Source: Vulcanimicrobiota bacterium (GTDB taxonomy: Bacteria; Vulcanimicrobiota; Vulcanimicrobiia; Vulcanimicrobiales; Vulcanimicrobiaceae). From it: 64,000 nucleotides of DNA. The position numbers and the translations under genes were made by a program. The DNA is taken from contig PMSI01000005.1 in assembly GCA_003168375.1 (NCBI GenBank), positions 225,206 through 289,205 on the forward strand, read 5' to 3'. Below, piece by piece: positions 16,643 through 24,781 of this stretch. Within the stretch, counting starts at the first letter, position 1; each line of letters begins with the position of its first letter. The notes beneath the pieces are model-generated. The model did no database searches and was not told the DNA's origin. It was given only the letters and a program-made list of their open reading frames with translations.

Positions 16643-17361
16643 GCGCAGCCCGCATCCGCGGCCTGCGCAAGGCGTACGGCGCGCACCTCGTCTTCGACGG
16701 GCTCGATCTCGACCTCGCGCGCGGCGAGCGCGTCGCGATCCTCGGCGCGAGCGGCTGCGGCAAGTCGACGCTGCTGCGCTGCATCGCGGGGCTGGAGCGC
16801 GCCGACGCCGGCACGATCGCGACGAGCGGCGAGATCGGCGTCGTGTTCCAGGAGCCGCGGCTGTTTCCGTGGCTCGACGTCGAGCGCAACGTCGCGTTCC
16901 CGGCCCGCAGCGACGCCGAACGCGCCCGCGTCGCCAACGTGCTCGCGCTGGTCGGGCTCGCGCATGCCGCGAAGCGGATTCCGAAGGAGCTCTCCGGCGG
17001 GATGGCCCAGCGCGCCGCGCTGGCGCGCGCGCTCGTCCGCGATCCCGCGCTGCTGCTGCTCGACGAGCCGTTCGCAGCGCTCGACGCGCTGCGCCGGATA
17101 GAACTGCGCGCGGCGGTCCGCGAGATCTTGGAGTTCACGCGCGCGTCGGCGATCCTAGTGACGCACGACGTCGACGACGCGCTGGCGCTCGCGGACCGCG
17201 TCGTCGTGCTGGCGGGCACGCCGGCGGAGATTGCGTTTACCGCTCAGGTCGGCGAGACGGCGACACGCGGCGCGATTCTCGACGCGCTAGGCGTTGTCGA
17301 GGTCAGATCGCGATCGGTGCCAGCTCGATCCGGCCGGCACGGTGCGAGCTACACGTCTTGA
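16639..17361 (+). CDS. ssuB: sulfonate-type ABC transporter ATPase
   Basis: 240 residues. Walker A GASGCGKST, Q-loop VVFQEPRLFPWLDVERNV, signature LSGGMAQRAALARAL, Walker B LLLLDEPFAALD and H-loop THD are all present. The PRLFPW segment is typical of the nitrate/sulfonate/taurine (SsuB/TauB) ATPase subfamily. The last 20 or so residues (RSRSVPARSGRHGASYTS) look unlike family ends and overlap an opposite-strand small ORF, so the natural stop may have been lost recently. Confidence 0.88.
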   Translation: MSAARIRGLRKAYGAHLVFDGLDLDLARGERVAILGASGCGKSTLLRCIAGLERADAGTIATSGEIGVVFQEPRLFPWLDVERNVAFPARSDAERARVANVLALVGLAHAAKRIPKELSGGMAQRAALARALVRDPALLLLDEPFAALDALRRIELRAAVREILEFTRASAILVTHDVDDALALADRVVVLAGTPAEIAFTAQVGETATRGAILDALGVVEVRSRSVPARSGRHGASYTS

Positions 17362-17506
17362 GGTGCATCTTCGCGAAGCTCGCGCCGCTCGCGATGCAGC
17401 CGCAGTCCCAGTGGGCCGAGACGCGGGTATCGCACTCGCCGCCGGTCGCGCTGCGGTAAAGGGGGGCGCCGAGGAGGATCCGGAGGTGGTCCAGCGAGCG
17501 GAACAT
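17303..17506 (-). CDS. small Cys/His-rich hypothetical protein
   Basis: 67 residues: MFRSLDHLRILLGAPLY..., with CDTRVSAHWDCGCIASG and KMHLKTCSSHR. The pattern of a Trp-Asp-Cys-Gly-Cys patch followed by Cys-x-x-His looks like small zinc-binding proteins common in soil bacteria, but no family is named with confidence. It overlaps the 3' end of ssuB on the opposite strand by 59 nt. No strong ribosome site. Confidence 0.45.
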   Translation of the reverse strand: MFRSLDHLRILLGAPLYRSATGGECDTRVSAHWDCGCIASGASFAKMHLKTCSSHRAGRIELAPIAI

Positions 17507-17656
17507 CGTGAGCGTACTTTTTCCGGGAAGCGCCGATGCGAGCGGAGGCTTTCGGCCCTATCGACCCGGACCGGGGGGCCCGTGCGGCGGCAGGCCAGGG
17601 ACACCATGGATGAACTTCGGTGCTTCGCGGTATACCGGGGTCGAAGGGAGGTCCGA

Positions 17657-17890
17657 GTGAGCGTTCAGGACTTCGCCCGGCGACTCGGGCTCGCCATCGA
17701 TCGGCATCTCGCCGCGAACAAAACGGTGACCGTGACGTGTTTCTACGAGAAGGCGACAAGGCGTTTGCGGTTGTGCACCGTCCCACAGCGCCTCACGATG
17801 AGGTTCGACCGCTACGACGATCCCGCGAATCGCTTCACGTTGCCGTCAGCGGCGTTGCACGCGCCGGACGCATTCCGTTCGCTCAAGTAA
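17657..17890 (+). CDS. hypothetical protein
   Basis: 77 residues beginning GTG-SVQDFARRLGLAIDRHLAANKTVTVTCFYEK. The GTG is preceded by GGGAGG at 5-nt spacing, the main reason for this start; an in-frame ATG at 17606 would add 17 residues. The composition is not an obvious shadow of another gene. Nothing recognisable. Confidence 0.4.
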   Translation: MSVQDFARRLGLAIDRHLAANKTVTVTCFYEKATRRLRLCTVPQRLTMRFDRYDDPANRFTLPSAALHAPDAFRSLK

Positions 17891-17941
17891 GGGTCGCTGA
17901 CGGTTCTCATCCGGCAGCGGGGACGCTCCACCATGGTGCGC

Positions 17942-18727
17942 TCAGTACTGGAGCGTGAAGCGATTGTTGGAGAATGTGGCCGTCATTTTGTAGTCGGAGG
18001 CGACGGTTCGACAGTCGCGGATCTCCGTTTGGAACGTCGACGCGCGCACGGCTTGAAGCAACGCCCCGGTGAGGAATTGCGACGGCGACTGGATCGTCGT
18101 CGTCGAGCGCACGTTCGAGCGCTCGTCCAGATGGACCGCGATCTCGACGGTCCCGTCCGGCGTTTGCGGCGGGATCGCGCGGAGGCTGAGCGGCGCGTAC
18201 GCCACGACATGGGACTGCATGCTCGACGCGATGCACACGTCCGCCGGCGGAAGCTCCTCGCCGCGGAAGCACCGCTCGGCACTGGAAAGCGCCCAAGCGC
18301 CGCCGGAGAGGAACTCGATCTTGCGGCGCATGTCGCGCTCGGAGAAGAGCTCGTACGTCACCCGAGCCGGCCCGCCGCCGATCTGCCGGCCGATCAGCTC
18401 CCACGTCGCGGCGGTCCACGGCGGCGCGATCGCCTCGATCGCGATCGGGGAGCCCGCCCCGAGGACGACGTGCCACTGCGCGGTCGCAGAGTCGAAGCCG
18501 TAGCGATCGTTGAGCACGTACGGCGGCTCACCCGCAGGATTGACCTCGTTGCGGACGTCGACGCGGTCGCCGGTGCGCGTCCCGGTTTTGTGCGTCTCGG
18601 CGCCGTGCATCGTGCGGCACGACCACGTCTGGGCAAGCGCGTAGACGCGATCGTCGGCCCGCGCCGCCGCCTCGGGAGCTGCTCCCAAGAGCGTCGGCAG
18701 CAGAAGGCAAGCGATGGCGGCGCGCAT
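17942..18727 (-). CDS. exported protein with TonB-C-like terminal domain
   Basis: 261 residues. An N-terminal signal peptide (RAAIACLLLPTLLGAAPEAAA) is followed by a domain with two Cys (SCRTMHG...) and a C-terminal segment VEIAVHLDERSNVRSTTTIQ...FLTGALLQAVRASTFQTEIRDC. That segment follows the TonB C-terminal 'V.V.LD..GNV....V..SSG...LD.AALQAARSSTF' pattern. There is no N-terminal anchor or Pro-rich spacer, so it is not a classical energy transducer but a periplasmic protein sharing the fold. It is divergent from metY. Confidence 0.65.
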   Translation of the reverse strand: MRAAIACLLLPTLLGAAPEAAARADDRVYALAQTWSCRTMHGAETHKTGTRTGDRVDVRNEVNPAGEPPYVLNDRYGFDSATAQWHVVLGAGSPIAIEAIAPPWTAATWELIGRQIGGGPARVTYELFSERDMRRKIEFLSGGAWALSSAERCFRGEELPPADVCIASSMQSHVVAYAPLSLRAIPPQTPDGTVEIAVHLDERSNVRSTTTIQSPSQFLTGALLQAVRASTFQTEIRDCRTVASDYKMTATFSNNRFTLQY

Positions 18728-18813
18728 CGGAGGGGTGTTCTGGCGCGACGGCCGCCGACCCCTCGAAACGCGCGCGGGCCGCCGCGCCGGACGCCGCGAA
18801 GAGTCGGCGCCTG

Positions 18814-20118
18814 ATGGACGAGCGGACTTTTGGATTTCGTACGCGGGCGCTGCATGCGGGGACGCCGCCCGACGGGGAGACGGGGGCGCGTGCGCTGCCG
18901 CTGCATCTGTCGACGAGCTTCGTGTTCGACTCGACCGAGCATGCGGCCGAGCTGTTCGCGCTGCGCACGTACGGCAACATCTACACGCGGATCGGGAACC
19001 CGACGGTCGCGGCGTTCGAGGAGAAGCTCGCGAGCCTCGAAGGCGGGCTCGGTGCGGTCGCGACCGCCAGCGGGCTCTCGGCGCAGCTCATCGCGATCCT
19101 GAGCCTCGCGCAGAACGGCGATCATCTGGTCGCGTCGGCGAACCTGTACGGCGGCACGATCACGCAGTTCGGCGTGACGCTGCGGCGGATGGGGATCGAG
19201 ACGACGTTCGTCCCCGGCAGCGATCTCGACGCCGTGCGCGGCGCGCTGCGCGACAACACCAAGGCGGTGTTCACGGAGACGATCGGCAATCCGAAAGGAA
19301 ACGTCGCCGACCTCGCCGCGCTTGCCGAGATCGCGCATGGCGCGGGTGTTCCACTGATCGTCGACAACACGTTCGCGACGCCGTACTTGTGCCGGCCGAT
19401 CGAGCACGGCGCGGACATCATCACCCACTCCGCGACGAAGTTCATCGGCGGGCACGGCACCGTGCTCGGCGGCGCGATCGTCGAGTCCGGCACGTTTCCG
19501 TGGGCGGCCGGAAAGCATCCGCTGCTCGCGACGCCGAGCCCGGGTTACCACGGGCTGAACTTCGCGGAGACGTTCGGCGAGTACGCGTTCGTCCAGCGCG
19601 CACGCGTCGAGGTGCTGCGGGATGTCGGCGCGTCGATCTCGCCGATGAACGCCTGGCTGCTGGTGCAGGGGCTCGAGACGCTCGGCCTGCGGATGCCGCA
19701 GCACGTCGCCAACGCGCACGCGGTCGCAACGTTCCTGCGCGGACGTGAGGAAGTCGCCTGGGTCTCCTACGCCGACCTGCCCGACAGCCCCGATCGGGCG
19801 CTCGCAGCACGCTACCTCCCGCTCGGATCCGGCGCGGTGTTCGCGTTCGGCTTGCACGGCGGACGCGATGCGGGCCGCGCCTTCATCGAATCGCTCGAAC
19901 TCTGGAGCCATCTCGCCAACGTCGGCGACGCGAAGAGCCTGGTGATCCATCCCGCCTCGACGACCCACCAGCAACTCTCCGACGACGAACTGCTGGCGGC
20001 CGGCGTCGGCCCGGAGATGGTGCGCCTGTCGGTCGGGCTGGAAGACGTCGAGGATCTGATCTGGGATCTCGAACGCGGGCTCGCCGCCGCGAAGCGCTCT
20101 GCTGAAGTGCGCGCGTGA
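18814..20118 (+). CDS. metY: O-acetylhomoserine sulfhydrylase (MetY-type)
   Basis: 434-residue PLP enzyme of the Cys/Met metabolism family, which makes homocysteine from O-acetylhomoserine and sulfide. Its length and the sequence FGFRTRALHAGTPPD, TYGNIYTRIGNPT, DNTFATPYLCRP and SATKFIGGHG (PLP lysine K209) fit the MetY branch rather than MetB/MetC (about 380-400 residues). It stands alone with a CoA-binding gene overlapping its stop by 4 nt. It probably consumes sulfide derived from scavenged sulfur compounds. Confidence 0.92.
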   Translation: MDERTFGFRTRALHAGTPPDGETGARALPLHLSTSFVFDSTEHAAELFALRTYGNIYTRIGNPTVAAFEEKLASLEGGLGAVATASGLSAQLIAILSLAQNGDHLVASANLYGGTITQFGVTLRRMGIETTFVPGSDLDAVRGALRDNTKAVFTETIGNPKGNVADLAALAEIAHGAGVPLIVDNTFATPYLCRPIEHGADIITHSATKFIGGHGTVLGGAIVESGTFPWAAGKHPLLATPSPGYHGLNFAETFGEYAFVQRARVEVLRDVGASISPMNAWLLVQGLETLGLRMPQHVANAHAVATFLRGREEVAWVSYADLPDSPDRALAARYLPLGSGAVFAFGLHGGRDAGRAFIESLELWSHLANVGDAKSLVIHPASTTHQQLSDDELLAAGVGPEMVRLSVGLEDVEDLIWDLERGLAAAKRSAEVRA

Positions 20119-20594
20119 TCCTGCAGACGGCGGCGGAGCGGCGCGCACTGCTCGACCGCTCGAAGACCGTCGCGATGGTCGGCGCGTCGTCGAACCACAG
20201 CCGCCCCAGCTACTTCGTCTTCTCATTCCTGCGCACGCGCGGCAAGCTCGACGTCGCGCCGATCAACCCGACCCTCTCGGAGATCGACGGGGTGCGCGGC
20301 TACCCGACGCTGGCGGCGTATGCCGCGGAGCGCGGCGCGCCCGACATCGTCGACGTCTTCCGCAAGCCCGACGACGCGCCGCAGGTCGCACGCGAAGCGA
20401 TCGCCGCCGGTGCAAAAGCGATTTGGTTCCAGTACGGCGTGATCAACGACGAAGCGATCCGTTTGGCCGACGAAGCCGGTCTCGACGTCGTCGTCGACCG
20501 CTGCCTCAAGGTCGAATCTGCTCGCTTCGACGGCGGCCTCGCGCTCGGCGGGGTCAACACCGGACTGCTCACCGCGAAGCGCCGCATCCGCTGA
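20115..20594 (+). CDS. CoA-binding domain protein (YccU-like)
   Basis: 159 residues. Single Rossmann CoA_binding_2 domain: KTVAMVGASSNHSRPSYFVFSFL, then INPTLSEIDGVRGYPTL, VDVFRKPDDAPQVAREAIAAGAKAIWFQYGVIN and DRCLKVE. The role of this family is not settled; it is often found beside O-acetylhomoserine sulfhydrylase, as here. GTG start overlapping the metY stop (GTGA). It ends 1 nt before the end of the convergent next gene. Confidence 0.88.
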   Translation: MILQTAAERRALLDRSKTVAMVGASSNHSRPSYFVFSFLRTRGKLDVAPINPTLSEIDGVRGYPTLAAYAAERGAPDIVDVFRKPDDAPQVAREAIAAGAKAIWFQYGVINDEAIRLADEAGLDVVVDRCLKVESARFDGGLALGGVNTGLLTAKRRIR

Positions 20595-20595
20595 C

Positions 20596-21645
20596 TTACT
20601 TCGGGAGGATGAGCAGCGCGTTGTTGAGCAGGCGGCCCGGCGCGGTGACGTAACCGCCGCGGAACCACAGACCGGCCGATGCGCCGCCGTCGAATGCCAT
20701 CGCCTGGTACGCCCCAAGGTCTCGCATCACGTCGGCCATCTGACGGATCGTGCCGCCCGACGTGGCGAGGATCATCGTCGTGCCGTCGCGGGTCAGCCCG
20801 ACGGCGCTGCGCGCGGCCGACAAGTACAGGATCTTCGGGTCGCGGAAGCCTTCGCCGGCGGGGTCGACGGTGATTTGTCCGTCGGTCACCAGCCGCGGAC
20901 CGCAGCCGATCGCTTCGCGCGCGTAGGCGAAGTCGCCCAGCGGCTCGCCGTCGGCGCGCACGACGCGGTATTGGGCGGTGCGCCCGACGGCGAAATGCGA
21001 TGCGGCTTTCGCCTCGCCGCGGAAGTAGACCACGAAGCCGTGGCGCGGGACGATCGTCGAACTGTTCTGGATGGCGGTGACGACGCCGTCGGCGACTTGC
21101 ACCTGCGGACCGCCGGCGAGACCGGTGCGCTCGCCCCACTGCGGCGTGAAGATCGTGATCGTGTCGCTCGTCCCGGATGGTAAGCGATTGATCCAGTACG
21201 CGTACCAGTTGTCCGGCCATTTCCAACGGCCGTCGAGCGCGCCTTCGATCTTGAGCGGGACACGGTCGATTGCGGCACGACCGTGCTGGTCGAACCACAA
21301 CACGTCGCCGACGTCGCCCTTGAACATCAAGCCTCCGCCGGTGATCAGCGTATGATTCGGGTTGCGGATCGGCGCGTTGCCATAGGCTTCGTAGTCGCCG
21401 CCGTTGATCGCCGCGACGGCGCCGTAGCGGCGCGCGATCGCGTCGAGCGCCTCGATCCGCCCGGGCCGCCCCCCGGCGAGCCCGATCTTCACGCGCACCG
21501 CGTCGAGCCGAACCTTGAGAAACGCAACGGCGCGACCGGCGACGACGCCGTGACCGACGATGATAGGTCCCGGAACGACGGGCGCGGCGACGCCGATCGT
21601 ACCGGCGAGCCCGGCACACAGGATCAGAACGCGCATAGGCATCAT
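20596..21645 (-). CDS. phosphodiester glycosidase (NAGPA/DUF2233) family protein
   Basis: 349 residues with a signal peptide (MRVLILCAGLAGTIGVAAP). Landmarks of the NAGPA domain: VAAINGGDYEAYGNAPIRNPNH, a central GPQ, CGPRLVTDGQI, RDPKILYLSAARSAVGLTRDGTTMILAT and AMAFDGGASAGLWFRGG. The family includes enzymes that uncover mannose-6-phosphate and cell-wall-associated bacterial glycosidases. Likely periplasmic or surface; substrate unknown. Confidence 0.85.
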   Translation of the reverse strand: MMPMRVLILCAGLAGTIGVAAPVVPGPIIVGHGVVAGRAVAFLKVRLDAVRVKIGLAGGRPGRIEALDAIARRYGAVAAINGGDYEAYGNAPIRNPNHTLITGGGLMFKGDVGDVLWFDQHGRAAIDRVPLKIEGALDGRWKWPDNWYAYWINRLPSGTSDTITIFTPQWGERTGLAGGPQVQVADGVVTAIQNSSTIVPRHGFVVYFRGEAKAASHFAVGRTAQYRVVRADGEPLGDFAYAREAIGCGPRLVTDGQITVDPAGEGFRDPKILYLSAARSAVGLTRDGTTMILATSGGTIRQMADVMRDLGAYQAMAFDGGASAGLWFRGGYVTAPGRLLNNALLILPK

Positions 21646-21664
21646 CGCGACCGGCGTCGCGCTA

Positions 21665-22147
21665 TCAGCAGATCATGACATTCGGGCTGACCCGTGCGGT
21701 GAAGGTGACCGTGCGCGACGGGCTGTCGGCACCGGGACCGAACAGCCCGAACGTCATGGTCGCCGTCCCGAGCCCGGTCGTGGTGAACAAAAACATCTCG
21801 GTCGCCGATCCGCCGACGATCGGCGCGTCGCCGGCCTTGCGTTCCAGGTTCTGAAACCCAACGTCCCAGACGCTCTGCATACCTTCGGACCGAACGGGCG
21901 CGGGCTTCTCGGTGATACCGGCGAGCCGCCATGACGACCCGGCATCTTCCACGACGCGCAGCGCGACGATGAACTGCTGGGTCGCGCTCACGTGGATGTC
22001 CGCTGCCGGGTCGATCGCGATCGTCGCGAAGCGCGGCCGGGGCGACGGGCAGACCGGCAGAGGCGCGACCTGCGGCGGTGGTGACGCCGGCGTTTGACCG
22101 CTCGCACCGAGCGGCGTCGAGAACAGCAGTGCGACGAGCAGAAGCAT
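21665..22147 (-). CDS. secreted protein, possible chagasin-like inhibitor fold
   Basis: 160 residues. Signal peptide MLLLVALLFSTPLGASG then a Pro-rich linker. The mature part (QFIVALRVVEDAGSSWRLAG...GGSATEMFLFTTTGLGTATMTFGLFGPG...RTVTFTARVS) has the strand layout of an I42/chagasin-type Ig fold, but the NPTTG loop is not obvious. Start chosen at the ATG with GAGGAG 7 nt upstream. Divergent from the next ABC operon, only 34 nt away. Confidence 0.55.
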   Translation of the reverse strand: MLLLVALLFSTPLGASGQTPASPPPQVAPLPVCPSPRPRFATIAIDPAADIHVSATQQFIVALRVVEDAGSSWRLAGITEKPAPVRSEGMQSVWDVGFQNLERKAGDAPIVGGSATEMFLFTTTGLGTATMTFGLFGPGADSPSRTVTFTARVSPNVMIC

Positions 22148-22181
22148 AGGAAAACTCCTCACCCAGGCGATACTCACCGCC

Positions 22182-23228
22182 ATGAAGCGCAGCACCTTCT
22201 CGGGTCTTGTCTCGGCGGCCGCGGTCGGCGCCCCGGCGTTCCTGCGGTACGCGTGGGCCGAAGATCTCGTCACGGTCGGCACCGTCAATGCGAGTAGCGA
22301 CGTGCCGTTCTTCATCGGCGACAAGAAGGGGTTCTTCCGCGAACAGGGGATCGCGGTCAAATGGACGGCGTTCGACTCGGCGGCGAAGATGGTCGTGCCG
22401 CTCGGCGCGAACCAGCTCGACGTCGCGGCCGGTGCGCCGTCGGCGGGGCTCTACAACGCCGTCGTGCAGGGGATCGAGTTGAAGATCGTCGCCGACAAAG
22501 GCTCGACGCCGCACGGCTTCGGCTACATGCCGCTGCTGGTCCGTAGCGATCTCGCCCCGCACTTCACGTACAAGGACCTCAAGGGCATGAAGGTCGCCGA
22601 ACCTGCGCAGGGGACCACGACCTCCTCGACACTGAACGAGGCGCTCTCGCAGGCCCACCTCGCGTACGGCGACGTGACGCACGAGTACCTCGGCTTCCCC
22701 AACCACGTTGCGGCGTTCGCCGGCAAGAGTATCGACGCGAGCATGACCACCGAGCCGTCGGCGACACTGGCGGTGCGCAGCGGCGCCGCCGTGCGCTACG
22801 CCGGCGACGACGTCTTCTACCCGAAGCAGCAACTGGCGGTGCTGCTGTACGGCGGAAACCTCTTGCAGAAGAACAGAGAGCTCGGCAAGAAGTTCATGAT
22901 CGCCTACATCAAGGCGGTGCGCTTCTACAACGACGGTCTCGCGCGTGACAAGCGCACCGGGCACGGCTCGCTGACCGGCAAGAACGGCAAGGAGATCATC
23001 GACATCCTCACCGAGTACACCGCGGTGAAGGATCGCACGATCTACGAGCAGGCGACGCCCAACGGCAACGATCCCGACGGCCGGGTCAACCTGGTGAGCC
23101 TGCGCAAGGACCTGGCCTTCTTCAAAGCCCAGGGCCTGGTGACCGGCAACGTCACGGCGGATGCGGTCCACGACGGATCGTTCGTCGACGCAGCGCTGAA
23201 GGTGCTCGGGAAGTACAAGCACGCCTGA
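22182..23228 (+). CDS. ABC transporter substrate-binding protein (NMT1/SsuA-like)
   Basis: 348 residues with an export signal (residues 1-26, ...RYAWAED). The mature protein begins VTVGTVNASSDVPFFIGDKKGFFREQGI, the classic NMT1/nitrate-sulfonate SBP opening. YKDLKGMKVAEPAQGTTTSSTLNEALSQAHL is the domain-2 hallmark. The ligand may be an aromatic or heteroaromatic compound, because the same operon carries a Rieske oxygenase; that is inference. A GATACT hexamer 7 nt before the ATG may be a -10. Confidence 0.85.
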   Translation: MKRSTFSGLVSAAAVGAPAFLRYAWAEDLVTVGTVNASSDVPFFIGDKKGFFREQGIAVKWTAFDSAAKMVVPLGANQLDVAAGAPSAGLYNAVVQGIELKIVADKGSTPHGFGYMPLLVRSDLAPHFTYKDLKGMKVAEPAQGTTTSSTLNEALSQAHLAYGDVTHEYLGFPNHVAAFAGKSIDASMTTEPSATLAVRSGAAVRYAGDDVFYPKQQLAVLLYGGNLLQKNRELGKKFMIAYIKAVRFYNDGLARDKRTGHGSLTGKNGKEIIDILTEYTAVKDRTIYEQATPNGNDPDGRVNLVSLRKDLAFFKAQGLVTGNVTADAVHDGSFVDAALKVLGKYKHA

Positions 23229-24001
23229 TGCCGGCCGCCGCGAAGATCCGCTTCGAGAACGTCGAGAAGCGGTTCGCGCTGCGCGACGGCGAGCACGTGG
23301 CGCTCGGCGGCATCTCGTTCGAGGTCGGCGCCGGCGAGTTCTTCGTGATCGTCGGCCCGAGCGGCTGCGGGAAGACGACGCTGCTGCGGATCGCCGCCGG
23401 CCTCGACCAGCCGACCTCCGGCCGCGTCGCGATCGCGCACGGCGAGGGCGAGCGGCCCGAGAACGCGATGATCTTTCAAGGCGAGTCCATCTTCCCGTGG
23501 ATGACGGTGCGCGAGAACGCCTCGTACGGGCTGCGGATGCGCGGCGCGACGCGGGCGCACATCGACGAGGTCGTGGGGCACTACCTCGACCGCACCGGCC
23601 TGCGCCGCTTCGCCGACGCGTACCCGTACCAGCTCTCGGGCGGGATGAAGCAGCGCGTCTCGATCGCGCGCGCGTTCGCGTGTGATCCCGAAGTGCTGCT
23701 GATGGACGAGCCGTTCTCCGCACTCGACGAACAGAACCGCACGCTGCTCCAAGAGGAGCTGCTGCGCATCTGGGACGAGACGAAGAAAACCGTCGTCTTC
23801 ATCACCCACAGCGTCGACGAGGCGGTGACGCTCGGCGACCGCATCATGATCATGAGCGCCGACGGCTTGCCGAAGGCCTACGTCGACGTTCCGTTCCCGC
23901 GCCCGCGCTCGGTCCTCGATCTGCGCGCGACGCCGGAATACGGGCGGCTCTTCCACGACATCTGGGCCCAGCTCCGCACCGAAATCCACGAGGTCGCGTG
24001 A
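23228..24001 (+). CDS. ABC transporter ATPase
   Basis: 257 residues. Walker A GPSGCGKTT, Q-loop MIFQGESIFPWMTVRENASYG, signature LSGGMKQRVSIARAFA, Walker B VLLMDEPFSALDEQ and H-loop ITHSVDEAVTLGDR. Subfamily of nitrate/sulfonate/taurine ATPases. It overlaps the SBP stop by one base and the permease start by 4 nt. Confidence 0.92.
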   Translation: MPAAAKIRFENVEKRFALRDGEHVALGGISFEVGAGEFFVIVGPSGCGKTTLLRIAAGLDQPTSGRVAIAHGEGERPENAMIFQGESIFPWMTVRENASYGLRMRGATRAHIDEVVGHYLDRTGLRRFADAYPYQLSGGMKQRVSIARAFACDPEVLLMDEPFSALDEQNRTLLQEELLRIWDETKKTVVFITHSVDEAVTLGDRIMIMSADGLPKAYVDVPFPRPRSVLDLRATPEYGRLFHDIWAQLRTEIHEVA

Positions 24002-24765
24002 AGATCGGGGAGGCGACGCGGGATCGCGTGCTGAGTGTGGCGTCGCCGGTCGCGCTGTTCGTGCTGTGGGAGATCGCGTCGCGCGCGCATTGGATCGACC
24101 CGCGGTTCTTTCCGGCGCCCTCGTCGATCGCGGGGACGTTCGGCGCGATGATCGCCAACGGAACCCTGCTCTCGAACACGCTCACGACGCTCGAGCGGCT
24201 TGCCATCGGGCTCGTCGTTGGCGGCGTCCCGGGGTTGCTGCTCGGCCTCGCGATGGGTCTCTACCGGCCGATCTACGCGCTGGTCGACCCGCTGATCTCG
24301 GCGACGTACCCGGTCCCCAAGAGCGCGATCTTGCCGTTGATCCTGCTCGTGTTCGGACTCGGCGAGCCCTCGAAGATCGCGATGGTCGCGATCGGGATGT
24401 TCTATCCGGTCGTGATCAACACCGCGGCCGGCGTGCGGCAGATCGACCGCATCTATTTCGACGTCGGGCGCAACTTCGGCGCGCGCGGCTGGGCGGTGTT
24501 CCACACGATCGCCTTCCCCGGCGCGCTGCCGGTCATCATGACCGGGGTGAAGCTGGGCGCGGGGCTGGGCTTGATCCTGATCGCGATCGCCGAGATGGTC
24601 GGCGCGCAGAGCGGGCTCGGCTTCCTGATTTGGAACGCTTGGCAGATTCTGCAGGTCAACGTGATGTACGTGGGGTTGATCACGATCGCCGTGATCGGCT
24701 TCGTGCTCACCGTGCTGCTGAACGAGCTCGAACGACTCTTGATCCCGTCGCGGACGCGACGCTGA
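23998..24765 (+). CDS. ABC transporter permease
   Basis: 255-residue inner-membrane protein with about six helices. The N-terminal DPRFFPAPSSIAGTF and the coupling loop RNFGARGWAVFHTIAFPGALPVIMTGVKLG identify the SsuC/TauC/ThiX permease type. GTG start inside the ATPase stop (GTGA). The following oxygenase gene begins 16 nt later after a GAGGAG site. Confidence 0.9.
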   Translation: MKIGEATRDRVLSVASPVALFVLWEIASRAHWIDPRFFPAPSSIAGTFGAMIANGTLLSNTLTTLERLAIGLVVGGVPGLLLGLAMGLYRPIYALVDPLISATYPVPKSAILPLILLVFGLGEPSKIAMVAIGMFYPVVINTAAGVRQIDRIYFDVGRNFGARGWAVFHTIAFPGALPVIMTGVKLGAGLGLILIAIAEMVGAQSGLGFLIWNAWQILQVNVMYVGLITIAVIGFVLTVLLNELERLLIPSRTRR

Positions 24766-24781
24766 GGAGAATGGGACCGTC

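Noticed and set aside
17287-17786. Longer minus-strand frames overlapping the ssuB end
   Set aside because: Only the 67-residue Cys/His-rich ORF at 17303-17506 looks protein-like; the others are shadows.
18728-18813. SAM riboswitch or other leader upstream of metY
   Set aside because: Only 86 bp between divergent genes, with no conserved core or terminator/antiterminator pair.
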